A stretch of 6,368 nucleotides of DNA, from positions 1-6,368 of the forward strand of contig JAAUTJ010000292.1 of assembly GCA_012031475.1 (NCBI GenBank), given 5' to 3'. Position 1 is the first letter of the stretch. Each line of letters begins with the position of its first letter. The notes under the pieces are model-generated. The model made no database searches. It was not told where the DNA came from and saw only the letters and a program-made list of their open reading frames with translations. The translations under genes and the position numbers were made by a program. Positions 1 to 6,299 of the stretch are shown here, in pieces. Origin of the DNA: Leptolyngbyaceae cyanobacterium SM1_3_5 (GTDB taxonomy: Bacteria; Cyanobacteriota; Cyanobacteriia; Elainellales; Elainellaceae).

Positions 1-681
1 CGTTCGATCGACAGCCGATGTCGCAGAACTGGCGCGATCGACTGTTCGATCGATCGACGCTTCAAGCTGCCTTTCGGCTCAATGGCGATATTTTGATCCG
101 CACTTTTACCTTAATTTCCACCTTCGCCCTATTTACCAATCTCAGTTCGAGTCTCGGTACGCTCACTTTGGCGACCAACAGTCTGATGCTGCAAGTAGTG
201 ACGCTGGCCGCCTATTTCATCGACGGGATCGCATTTGCCACCGAAAGCTTCGCCGGACAGTTTCACGGACAGCAGGATCGATCGCAGCTGACGCGCCTGC
301 TGCGACTGGCGGGCGGCTCTAGTCTGTTGCTTGGTTTGGTTTTGGGTGGATTGTTTGCCCTGCAACCGATCGCCCTGTTTTGCCTGCTGACCAATCACAA
401 CGACATTCTCGCTGAAGTGCCTCGCTTTGCCATCTGGCTGATCCCCGTTCTGGGATTTGGTGGCGTTGCCTACATGCTCGACGGCTACTTTCTCGGTTTG
501 ACGGCGGGCGCGATTTTGCGGCGATCGTCTCTAATTGCCTCGCTGATTGGATTTGCGCCGATCGCGCTGCTGGCCTGGAAATTCCAGAGTTCGCATCTGC
601 TTTTGGCTTGCCCTCAGTGGATTTATGGCGGGGCGATCGATTACTTTGGCACTGCGCGTTCCTGCCACGCTGAAAAAGTAA
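1..681 (+). CDS. MATE family (DinF-like) efflux transporter, C-terminal half, frameshifted near the end
   Basis: Inner-membrane multidrug/cation antiporter of the MATE family, closest in feel to the DinF branch. The frame is already open at base 3, so the gene begins before the window and the ATG at 18 is internal. About 225 residues are visible, matching roughly the second half of a usual 440-450 residue protein. They include the family-like stretch RLNGDILIRT near the beginning and about six hydrophobic segments. After codon 600-602 the frame breaks: dropping one T from the run 601-604 gives WLALSGFMAGRSITLALRVP and a stop at 679-681, a typical MATE C-terminus. Left uncorrected, the frame runs on to 827 with non-membrane sequence and overlaps the next gene, which is implausible. 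The substrate cannot be told. The family call is confident; the correction is inferred from restored hydrophobicity and the sensible stop. Confidence 0.88.
601..604 (+). other. Frameshift site in MATE gene (one extra T)
   Basis: The run TTTT at 601-604 reads CTT TTG GCT TGC in the upstream frame. With TTT it reads CTT TGG CTT GCC and continues as a normal last MATE helix to TAA at 679-681. The indel could lie a few bases to either side. Confidence 0.75.
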
Positions 682-735
682 GCGCCTTCGCAAATGGCAG
701 TGATAGAGTCATAGAGCCACCTGTTTTTTACTGCA

Positions 736-1587
736 ATGACGGCTGCTGTTTCGCTTCAGAACGTCCACAAAGTTTACAACCAGCGCGAAGTCGTAAATGG
801 CCTGTCGCTGTCGATCGCGCCTGGTGAGGTGTTTGGCCTGCTAGGACCCAACGGAGCCGGAAAATCCACCACGATTCGGATGCTGACCACGCTGACGCGC
901 CCGACTCAAGGCCGCATTCGAGTCGCCGGATTCGACGTGGTTCGCCAGTCCTACCTGGTGAGGCAGCACATTGGCGTTGTGCTTCAGCAAACCAGCGTTG
1001 ATGTGGATCTCACGGTTTGGGAAAACATGGAGTTTCACGGGCGGATGCACCACATTCCCAATCCGCAGCGGCAGCGCGACATCGATCGCTGGCTGGAATA
1101 TGTGGAACTGAGCGATCGCCGCAACGATCTGGTCAAAACTCTGTCCGGCGGCATGAAGCGACGATTACAAATCGCTCGCGCCCTGCTCCACCAGCCCCAA
1201 ATTTTGTTTCTGGATGAACCGACCGTCGGTCTCGATCCGCAGACGCGCCGTCGCCTGTGGGAGATCATTCGCGGACTCAATCAGCAGGGCATGACGATTT
1301 TGCTGACGACGCACTACATGGAAGAAGTCGAATATCTGTGCGATCGCATCGGCATCGTAGACGCTGGCAAACTGATCGAAATTGGCACATTGGCGGAACT
1401 GCGGCAGAAGCACGGCGAAGGCTTGGTGATCAGGCAGGATGGCGATCGCTGGCACTACAAATTCTTTCCCTCGATCGACGAGGCCAACGCTTATCTGGAC
1501 GCTCAGCCCGACAAAACCGGAATGATGACGCGCCCTTCTAATTTGGAAGATATTTTTGTTGAACTGACTGGACGCAATTTAGATTAG
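736..1587 (+). CDS. ABC-2 type transporter ATP-binding protein (DrrA/CcmA-like)
   Basis: Cytoplasmic nucleotide-binding subunit of an ABC exporter, 283 residues, complete and uninterrupted. The motifs appear in order: Walker A GPNGAGKST (37-45), Q-loop VVLQQ (81-85), signature LSGGM (136-140), Walker B ILFLDEP (156-162), D-loop region GLDPQ, and the H-loop histidine His193 in TTH. The C-terminal 60 residues, ending NLEDIFVELTGR, are typical of the DrrA/NatA/CcmA group that pairs with a separate ABC-2 permease. No permease lies beside it: the next gene converges from the other strand 15 bases downstream, so the membrane partner must be encoded elsewhere. ATG 736 is the natural start just before the first beta strand; no clear Shine-Dalgarno precedes it. 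The gene lies 54 bases after the corrected end of the MATE gene, so the two could be co-transcribed. The substrate is unknown. Confidence 0.96.
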   Translation: MTAAVSLQNVHKVYNQREVVNGLSLSIAPGEVFGLLGPNGAGKSTTIRMLTTLTRPTQGRIRVAGFDVVRQSYLVRQHIGVVLQQTSVDVDLTVWENMEFHGRMHHIPNPQRQRDIDRWLEYVELSDRRNDLVKTLSGGMKRRLQIARALLHQPQILFLDEPTVGLDPQTRRRLWEIIRGLNQQGMTILLTTHYMEEVEYLCDRIGIVDAGKLIEIGTLAELRQKHGEGLVIRQDGDRWHYKFFPSIDEANAYLDAQPDKTGMMTRPSNLEDIFVELTGRNLD

Positions 1588-1602
1588 CGATCGAATCATT
1601 CA

Positions 1603-2063
1603 CTACGGATAGCGCATTTGGATCTCGATCGATTGCATTCCAGCTAACAGAAACATCGCGTCTTGAAAGCGAGCAGGTCCCGTGACGGCGGGCGCGTTAT
1701 TCGAGAATCCGTAGCCTTCCAGGGGCATTCCAAACGCACCGCGATCGAGAATTTCGTTGCCGTTGCGATCGTGATAAACGGCGAGTGCATATGATCCCGC
1801 AGGCAAGTTTGGAAATGAGTAGGTGAACGGTTGGGCAGTGGTTGCGATCGAAACGCAGGTACGCGCTACCGCGTTCTCATTGTCGTTGGGAAAGCCCTGC
1901 GCCGCATCAAAAAGCTTCAGGCAAACATTGCCTTCTTGCCCTTCAATTTCAGCAATTTGTACGGTGAGATTGGCCGTAAACTGAGCGTTGGCAGGCAGTG
2001 CGATCGCGCATTCCAAAACAAAGTCGCACCCAGCAATAGAATTCCCAATTCAATTCGCTTCAT
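1603..2063 (-). CDS. Secreted DUF2141 domain protein, frame broken at the signal peptide
   Basis: Exported protein of about 152 residues with a DUF2141 domain; no function is established for this family. The mature part shows the family pattern: LTVQIAEIEGQEGNVCLKLF, then FPNLPAGSYALAVYHDRNGN, then GMPLEGYGFSNNA, ending with a DAMFLL strand. The translation start is well marked: ATG at 2063-2061 follows GGAGGGG (2073-2067). It opens a signal peptide, MKRIELGILLLGATLFWNA, in a different frame from the domain. The domain frame meets a stop just after that ATG, so its only own start is a TTG at 2016 without a leader. Removing one GC beside the HIP1 site at 2000-2007 joins them as WNAIALPANA/QF with signal-peptidase cleavage after residue 26. 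A missing base in the A-run 2015-2018 would also work. It lies 24 bases behind the CodA-like gene, probably in the same transcript. Confidence 0.85.
2000..2018 (-). other. Frameshift zone in DUF2141 gene, against a HIP1 octamer
   Basis: On the minus strand the sequence reads TTTTGGAATGCGCGATCGC. The signal peptide (frame of ATG 2063) and the domain differ by two bases in phase. Either an extra GC before GCGATCGC or one lost base in the T-run reconnects them. Confidence 0.65.
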
Positions 2064-2066
2064 TTT

Positions 2067-2073
2067 CCCCTCC
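2067..2073 (-). promoter_or_regulatory. Shine-Dalgarno for DUF2141 gene
   Basis: GGAGGGG on the minus strand ends three bases before ATG 2063. The anti-Shine-Dalgarno core GGAGG (2073-2069) sits about five bases from the ATG. This strong site decides for the ATG start, and so shows that the TTG-started reading of the domain lacks its true N-terminus. Confidence 0.8.
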
Positions 2074-2087
2074 AATCTACTTTTAAT

Positions 2088-3353
2088 TTAAGCTCGCCAC
2101 TGCATCTGCGGCAGTTCAGTTGAAGCGAGCAGATTGCCTTTTGAAATCACATAGCGGACGGTCGATCGCCGCCGCAAAGCATCAAAGCGATCGATCGCAT
2201 CCAGCACAATTAAACTCGCAGGGTTGCCGACTTCAATGCCGTATTGATTCTCAACGTCCAGTGTTTTTGCCCCGTTCCACGTCACCATGTTGTAGCAGGC
2301 ATCCATTTCCGATCGACCTGTCATTTGTGACACATGAATCAGCATGAAAGCCACGTCTAGCATATTGCCTGTGCCCAGCGAATACCAGCAGTCTTGCACA
2401 CAATCGTGCCCCAAACTGATATTCATGCCTTGCTGCCAAAGTTCTTTCACTCTCGTTAAACCGCGCCGTTTTGGATAGGAATCAAGCCGACCTTGCAGCG
2501 TAATGTTAATTAGCGGATTGACGATGAAATTAATCTGGCTGCGACGCAAAAAGCCTAACAGTTTGTAGGCATAGGCATTGTTGTATGAACCGAATGCGGT
2601 GGTGTGACTGGCAGAAACTTTTGAACCGTAGTTCGATCGAATCGCGCAGGCATTGACGACTTCTAGAAATCTCGAATTGTCGTCGTCAATTTCGTCGCAG
2701 TGAATATCAATCAAACGATCGTATTTTTGGGCAAGTTCAAAAATGCGGTGAATCGATCGCACTCCGTCTTCGCGAGTTAATTCGTAATGCGGAATGCCGC
2801 CAATCACGTCTGCACCCAAGCGCATTGCTTCTTCGATCAAGCCTTCATTTTGCGGACTGCCGTAGATGCCATCTTGCGGAAAGGCGACCACTTGCAATGT
2901 CATCCAGTCTTTGACGGCTTCGCGCACGTCCAGCAAGCCTTGCAGCGCCACCAAATTCGCCTCGCTCACGTCCGCATGAGAGCGCACGAACAAAACGCCC
3001 TGCATTGCCTGCTGCTTCAGCGTTTCGACTGCCCGCTGCTTCACGTCTTCCAGCGTCAAATCCTGCTTGCGATCGCGCCAAATTTCAATGCCTTCAAACA
3101 GTGTGCCGCTCTCGTTCCAGCGCGGTTCACCTGCCGTTAGTGCCGAATCGAGATGCACGTGCGACTCAACAAACGGCGGACTAACCAATTTGCCTTCCAG
3201 GTCGAGTTCTAGCTGCGCCGTGCCCGGAAGATTTGGCGCGATCGCGGCGATTTTTCCATCTGCGATCGCAATATCAGCGGCGATCGGTTCGGGCGCATTG
3301 GCTTTGAGCAGACGACCGTTGCGTAACAGCAGTGCATAAGCAGGCGTTGACAT
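2088..3353 (-). CDS. codA: CodA-like cytosine deaminase / amidohydrolase
   Basis: Cytoplasmic zinc or iron amidohydrolase of the cytosine deaminase family, which converts cytosine to uracil and ammonia in pyrimidine salvage. It has 421 residues from ATG 3353, close to E. coli CodA (427), and is intact. Catalytic features (numbering from this ATG) are metal ligands His65 and His67 in FVESHVHLD, base-recognition Gln160 in VAFPQDG, metal ligand His218 and acid Glu221 in IHCDE, His250 in SASHTT, and Asp317 in LGHD. Long stretches match E. coli CodA, for example SGTLFEGIE, LAQKYDRLID and YPKRRG. The residue after Asp317 is Cys318, where E. coli has Asp314, a position known to affect substrate preference, so another nucleobase or triazine-like substrate is possible. 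A TTG at 3365 in frame would add four residues; ATG is preferred. No cytosine permease gene is adjacent. Probably co-transcribed with the DUF2141 gene. The family is certain, the substrate less so. Confidence 0.93.
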   Translation of the reverse strand: MSTPAYALLLRNGRLLKANAPEPIAADIAIADGKIAAIAPNLPGTAQLELDLEGKLVSPPFVESHVHLDSALTAGEPRWNESGTLFEGIEIWRDRKQDLTLEDVKQRAVETLKQQAMQGVLFVRSHADVSEANLVALQGLLDVREAVKDWMTLQVVAFPQDGIYGSPQNEGLIEEAMRLGADVIGGIPHYELTREDGVRSIHRIFELAQKYDRLIDIHCDEIDDDNSRFLEVVNACAIRSNYGSKVSASHTTAFGSYNNAYAYKLLGFLRRSQINFIVNPLINITLQGRLDSYPKRRGLTRVKELWQQGMNISLGHDCVQDCWYSLGTGNMLDVAFMLIHVSQMTGRSEMDACYNMVTWNGAKTLDVENQYGIEVGNPASLIVLDAIDRFDALRRRSTVRYVISKGNLLASTELPQMQWRA

Positions 3354-3426
3354 GGCGAGACGCAATCAATTTGTGACCCCATTAACGGTAGCACTGATTT
3401 CTGCTGCAATTCGTCGCTTGATACAC

Positions 3427-3449
3427 CTTGCAAATTTTTTGATTGCAAG
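3427..3449. repeat. Inverted repeat CTTGCAA-N9-TTGCAAG upstream of the codA-like gene
   Basis: Two perfect 7-base arms (3427-3433 and 3443-3449) flank the A/T-rich loop ATTTTTTGA, about 75 bases upstream of the codA-like ATG. No U-run follows on either strand, so it does not resemble a terminator. It could be an operator for a dimeric regulator or a leader hairpin. The role is unproven. Confidence 0.4.
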
Positions 3450-3580
3450 TTGAGAATCACATTTCAATTTCGGGAAATCTAATCTGAGAAGCCCGATCGA
3501 TTCTGTTTGACTGGTTTGCGATCGCCACCGTCGCTGTCCGATTATTTTTCTTCAATTTCACCTTTTCACTAATTTCAACG

Positions 3581-3795
3581 ATGACAAAAGCAAAGCATTT
3601 CCATTCCTAGAAACACGGACAGAGAATTCACCGAATCTGATTCGCTGGCTAATCATTCTCGCTTCGATCGGACTGGTGAGTAGTTTGGCGATCGGTCTAC
3701 TGCTTAAACGTCAACCTGCAAATGCCCAATCTGCGAACGGCGATAGCTCAATTCAAGCCGTTGCAATTCAGGGTCGATCGAATGCTTCCTTCTGA
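3581..3795 (+). CDS. Candidate small single-pass membrane protein, frameshifted
   Basis: I do not recognise a named family. The frame ending at TGA 3793-3795 carries a clear transmembrane helix, WLIILASIGLVSSLAIGLLL, followed by KRQ and PANAQS, which resembles a signal peptide or anchor, and then a short polar tail of about 20 residues. That frame has no usable start before the helix. The nearest ATG (3581) is in another frame and hits a stop after nine codons. Adding one A to the AAAA run at 3585-3588 joins the two into a 71-residue protein beginning MTKSKAFPFLETRTENSPNL, with the helix at about 21-42. No Shine-Dalgarno precedes the ATG. The strong helix and polar flanks argue for a real gene; the start and the frame repair are inference. 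It lies just upstream of the GHL10 promoter, on the same strand. Confidence 0.45.
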
Positions 3796-3826
3796 GTAAA
3801 TGGTTGCAAATGCATCATTTTGAGAA

Positions 3827-3854
3827 TTGACGCTGTGGCTCAATCCGCTAGAAT
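3827..3854 (+). promoter_or_regulatory. Sigma-70-type promoter for the GHL10 gene
   Basis: A -35 box TTGACG (3827-3832) and a -10 box TAGAAT (3849-3854) are 16 bases apart, giving a predicted transcript start near 3861. This lies about 68 bases before the GHL10 ATG at 3929 and after the stop of the small upstream frame. Each box differs from consensus at one position. Confidence 0.6.
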
Positions 3855-3928
3855 GCACGTCTTGGTGATTGAAAGCTGGATTCGCAAGCTTTGATTACAC
3901 CCATCACGCAGGAGCATTCGATCGATTC

Positions 3929-5490
3929 ATGAGCGCTTCGCCTTTTTGGAATAGCCTTCTTCGGAACAGCCGACGGTCTTGGCGATGGTTTGCTATCGCG
4001 CTGCTTGCCACCAGCTTGCTCAATCCGCTATGGATTAAGCCCGTCACTGCACAATCCACCGCTCAATCGGCGTTCGGAGCCAACTGCCAGCTTTCTGCTG
4101 ACGCGATCGCCCAAAAAAATTCGCTGCGCCAAGCGGCTCAAGGCGCGATCGCACGGCTCAAGCTGGCTATCAAACGTTGCTCAGGCAGCACGCCGAACAG
4201 CTTCGCGCCTGTCGCAATCGCACTTGGCCGCAAACTCAAGGCATTTGGCTCCGTCTATATCCTTGTGATGCGCGTCCGGGATCGCTCGATGAACTGTTCG
4301 ATCGCATTGTCAACAAAGGCTACAGCGAAGTTTACGTCGAAGCGTTTTACAACGGTCAAGTGCTGCTCCCAGCGGCACAAAACAACACAGTATGGCCTTC
4401 CGTCCTGCGGAATCCCGGATATGAAAATCGCGATCTATTGGCAGAGGCGATCGCCAAAGGCCGCGAACGTGGCGTCAAGGTTTATGCCTGGATGTTCGCG
4501 ATGAACTTTGGCTACACTTATGCCCAGCGTCCAACTTCCGCTCCAGCCCTGGCTCGCAACGGCTTTGGTCAAACCAGCCTCACCTTCAACAGCGCACCAG
4601 GACCTAACACCGATCCGGCTAGCGGCAACAGCAGCGAGGAAACCTTTGCTGATCCCTACAGCCTGCAAGCCAAGCGCGACTACTACAACATGGCACAGGC
4701 GATCGCCCAGCGTCGTCCAGACGGAATGCTGTTCGACTACATCCGCTATCCCAGAGGCAGCGGCACAGCTTCGATCGCCAGCCGTGTGCAGGATTTGTGG
4801 GTTTATGGCAGTTCGGCTCAGCAGGCGTTGCTCGATCGCGCTACGAATCAAAAAGGCCGCGAACTGATTAGTCGCTTTCTCAGTCGGGGCTTTGTCACCG
4901 CAGGCGACATCACCGCCGTCAATGGCCTGTATCTCCAGGAAGGCGAACCGATGTGGCAAGGTCGAATTCCTCCCAACTTTCCGATTGGAACGACTGCCGC
5001 CCAGCAGCAGCCTTATTTGCAGTCGGAACTGTGGCGGCTCAGCGTTGCCCACGCCGTCCAAGGCATTCTCGACTTTCTGAATCTCGCCCTCGTCCCTGCT
5101 CAGCGGCAAGGCATTCCGGGCGGCGCAGTTTTCTTTCCAGAAGGCAACCAGCCGATCGGTCAAGGCTACGACTCGCGCCTGCAACCTTGGGATCGCTTTC
5201 CTAGCTCGATCGAATGGCATCCGATGTCCTATGCCACCTGCGGCGCAAACAATGCAAGCTGCATCGCCGCTCAAGTTCAGCGCGTCGTCAGTATGGCGCG
5301 ACCCGGCACTCAGGTAAAGCCTGTAATCGCTGGAGTTTGGGGACGAGCAATCAGCAATCGCGCCTCGCTAGAAACACAAATGCAGGCAATCCGGCAGGCA
5401 AACCCGCAAATCAACTCGGTCAGCCACTTCGCTTACTCGTGGCAGGAACCGCAATCCGACAACGAACGCAAGTTCTGTCAGCTACGCTAA
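3929..5490 (+). CDS. Secreted family 10-like glycoside hydrolase (GHL10), one frameshift near the N-terminus
   Basis: Predicted periplasmic or cell-surface TIM-barrel glycosidase of the GHL10 type (formerly DUF187); substrate unknown. With one repair it is 519 residues. Residues 1-45 form a signal peptide: Arg-rich n-region, hydrophobic WFAIALLATSLLNPLWI, then PVTAQS. A linker with Cys53 follows. The barrel begins at IWLRLYPCD (105-113) and continues with VYVEAFYNGQVLLPA (134-148), KVYAWMFAMNFG (183-194), LFDYIRYPRG (267-276), EWHPMSYATC (428-437) and FAYSWQEP (500-507). The signal-peptide frame and the barrel frame meet at 4141-4152, where the phase is off by two. ATG 3929 is chosen because the hydrophobic core follows directly; a TTG at 3869 in the same frame would add an unlikely leader. 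AGGAG at 3910-3914 is 14 bases away, too far for a good ribosome site. The barrel itself is intact. Confidence 0.88.
4141..4152 (+). other. Frameshift site in GHL10 gene, against a HIP1 octamer
   Basis: Upstream the frame reads AAQGAIARL; downstream it reads DRTAQAGYQTLLRQH. Dropping one GC from GGCGCGATCGC gives GGCGATCGC and joins them as AAQGDRTAQAGYQ. One missing base nearby would also work. HIP1 lies at 4145-4152. Confidence 0.7.
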
Positions 5491-5614
5491 AGCGCATCTC
5501 GCCTTCTAAATATGGCTTCCTCTCGTGTCTACTGATCTTTCGGCTCAAAACCTTCCGCAAAAACTGCTCAGCGTCCACGATCGCTTGTGCGCTGAGTACG
5601 GCTGTCCCATTCCC

Positions 5615-5619
5615 TTTTT
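5615..5619 (+). other. First frameshift site in nth-like gene (one T missing)
   Basis: CCC followed by TTTTT and CACAATCTCGAT: with six T the frame reads PFFHNLDPLSELVSSLLSHR, the expected Nth-like N-terminal region. With five it turns into an unrelated peptide. Confidence 0.8.
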
Positions 5620-5952
5620 CACAATCTCGATCCCCTCAGCGAACTGGTTTCCTCGCTGCTGTCCCATCGCACTAAAAACGCAGATTCTGCTCGCGCCTTC
5701 AAACGCCTCAAAGCAGAATTTCCAGATTGGGAAGCCGTGCGCGATGCACCCACTGAAGCAGTAGAGCAGGCGATCGCGACCTGCACCTGGCCGGAACAAA
5801 AAGCGCCACGCCTTCAGCAGGTCTTGCGCCGCATCAGCGAACAGCGCGGCGAGTTGGCGATCGACTTCCTTGCCGATCTGCCCGTCCCCGAAGCGAGGGC
5901 TTGGCTAGAATCACTTCCCGGTGTAGGCCCCAAGACGAGTGCCGCAGTCCTA

Positions 5953-5956
5953 CTTA
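5953..5956 (+). other. Second frameshift site in nth-like gene (one extra base)
   Basis: CTTA at 5953-5956: dropping one base changes the frame from AVLLIQLSTSS, which stops at 5989-5991, to AVLLFSCLRRPALPVD. The latter leads into the catalytic aspartate and the Fe-S loop. Confidence 0.8.
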
Positions 5957-6263
5957 TTCAGCTGTCTACGTCGTCCTGCTTTGCCCGTTGACAGCCACCA
6001 TCACCGCGTTGCAATTCGCCTAGGACTCATTCCTGCCAACGTTGCTGTTGGTCCTGCTCATACTCTCCTCTTCGCTCAGCTACCCCCCGACTGGACGGCA
6101 CAACAGGTTTATGACAATCACGAGGTTCTGATGCTTCACGGGCAGCGGTGCTGTTTTTATCGGAAGCCGGAGTGCGATCGGTGTGTGGTGCGGGATTTGT
6201 GTTTATTTGGGAAGGGGCGATCGGCCTTTTAACAAACCGTTACAAGATTTCTTTTCAAATCAG

Positions 6264-6293
6264 TTGACACGTTTTGTTTTTCCTTGTTATATT
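6264..6293 (+). promoter_or_regulatory. Strong sigma-70 promoter facing out of the window
   Basis: A perfect -35 box TTGACA (6264-6269) and a -10 box TATATT (6288-6293, spacer 18), or TTATAT (6287-6292, spacer 17), lie in a T-rich spacer. The predicted start is near 6300. It lies 32 bases after the nth-like stop and points to a gene starting beyond the window. This is the best promoter match seen here, so that gene is probably highly expressed. Confidence 0.75.
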
Positions 6294-6299
6294 GGTCAA

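Larger units (their letters stand above)
3354..3928. other. Divergent intergenic region between codA-like and GHL10 genes
   Basis: About 575 bases separate the two divergently transcribed genes. They hold a TTGCAA inverted repeat (3427-3449), a possible small membrane-protein gene (3581-3795) and a sigma-70-like promoter (3827-3854). The codA-like gene must have its promoter between 3354 and roughly 3500, but no convincing -35/-10 pair was found on the minus strand. HIP1 at 3519-3526 shows the sequence is native to the genome. Confidence 0.7.
5525..6232 (+). pseudogene. nth: Endonuclease III-like DNA glycosylase (HhH-GPD, 4Fe-4S), two frameshifts
   Basis: Base-excision-repair enzyme of the Nth family that removes oxidised pyrimidines and nicks abasic sites; symbol by family only. 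The repaired protein has 235 residues (E. coli Nth 211) from GTG 5525. In order: N-terminal helix VHDRLCAEYGCPIPFF, LLSHRTKN (45-52; the E. coli enzyme has a SAQATD-type sequence here), helix-hairpin-helix LPGVGPKTS with catalytic Lys137, VDSHHHRV with catalytic Asp156, and a C-terminal Fe-S loop Cys210-X6-Cys217-X2-Cys220-X5-Cys226. The frame breaks twice: one T is missing in the run 5615-5619, and one base is extra within 5953-5956. Repair restores the family sequence without loss on both sides, so sequence error or very recent damage is likely; as written, no functional protein is made. It starts 34 bases after the GHL10 gene, probably in the same transcript. Confidence 0.88.

Noticed and set aside
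682..827. Continuation of the MATE frame past 681, overlapping the ABC gene
   Set aside because: The tail is not membrane-like and overlaps the start of a clear ABC ATPase; the alternative frame gives a normal MATE ending at 681.
1588..1602. Possible terminator between the convergent ABC and DUF2141 genes
   Set aside because: Only 15 bases separate the stops, and no hairpin with a U-run is visible.
3209..3460. Minus-strand open frame overlapping the start of the codA-like gene, as a possible N-terminal extension
   Set aside because: CodA proteins begin about where ATG 3353 lies, and the extra frame is out of phase and without a recognisable leader.
3507..3545. TTGACT (3507-3512) as a -35 box for the small membrane protein
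   Set aside because: No acceptable -10 box lies at 16-18 bases; the A/T-rich candidate is 27 bases away.
3838..4030. 13-base direct repeat GCTCAATCCGCTA at 3838-3850 and 4018-4030
   Set aside because: One copy is in the promoter and one in the signal-peptide coding sequence; a single 13-base match in 6.4 kb is expected by chance fairly often.
4435..5274. Long minus-strand open frame (279 codons) opposite the GHL10 gene
   Set aside because: It is antisense to a well-supported coding region, resembles no domain I know and is explained by codon bias of the sense gene.
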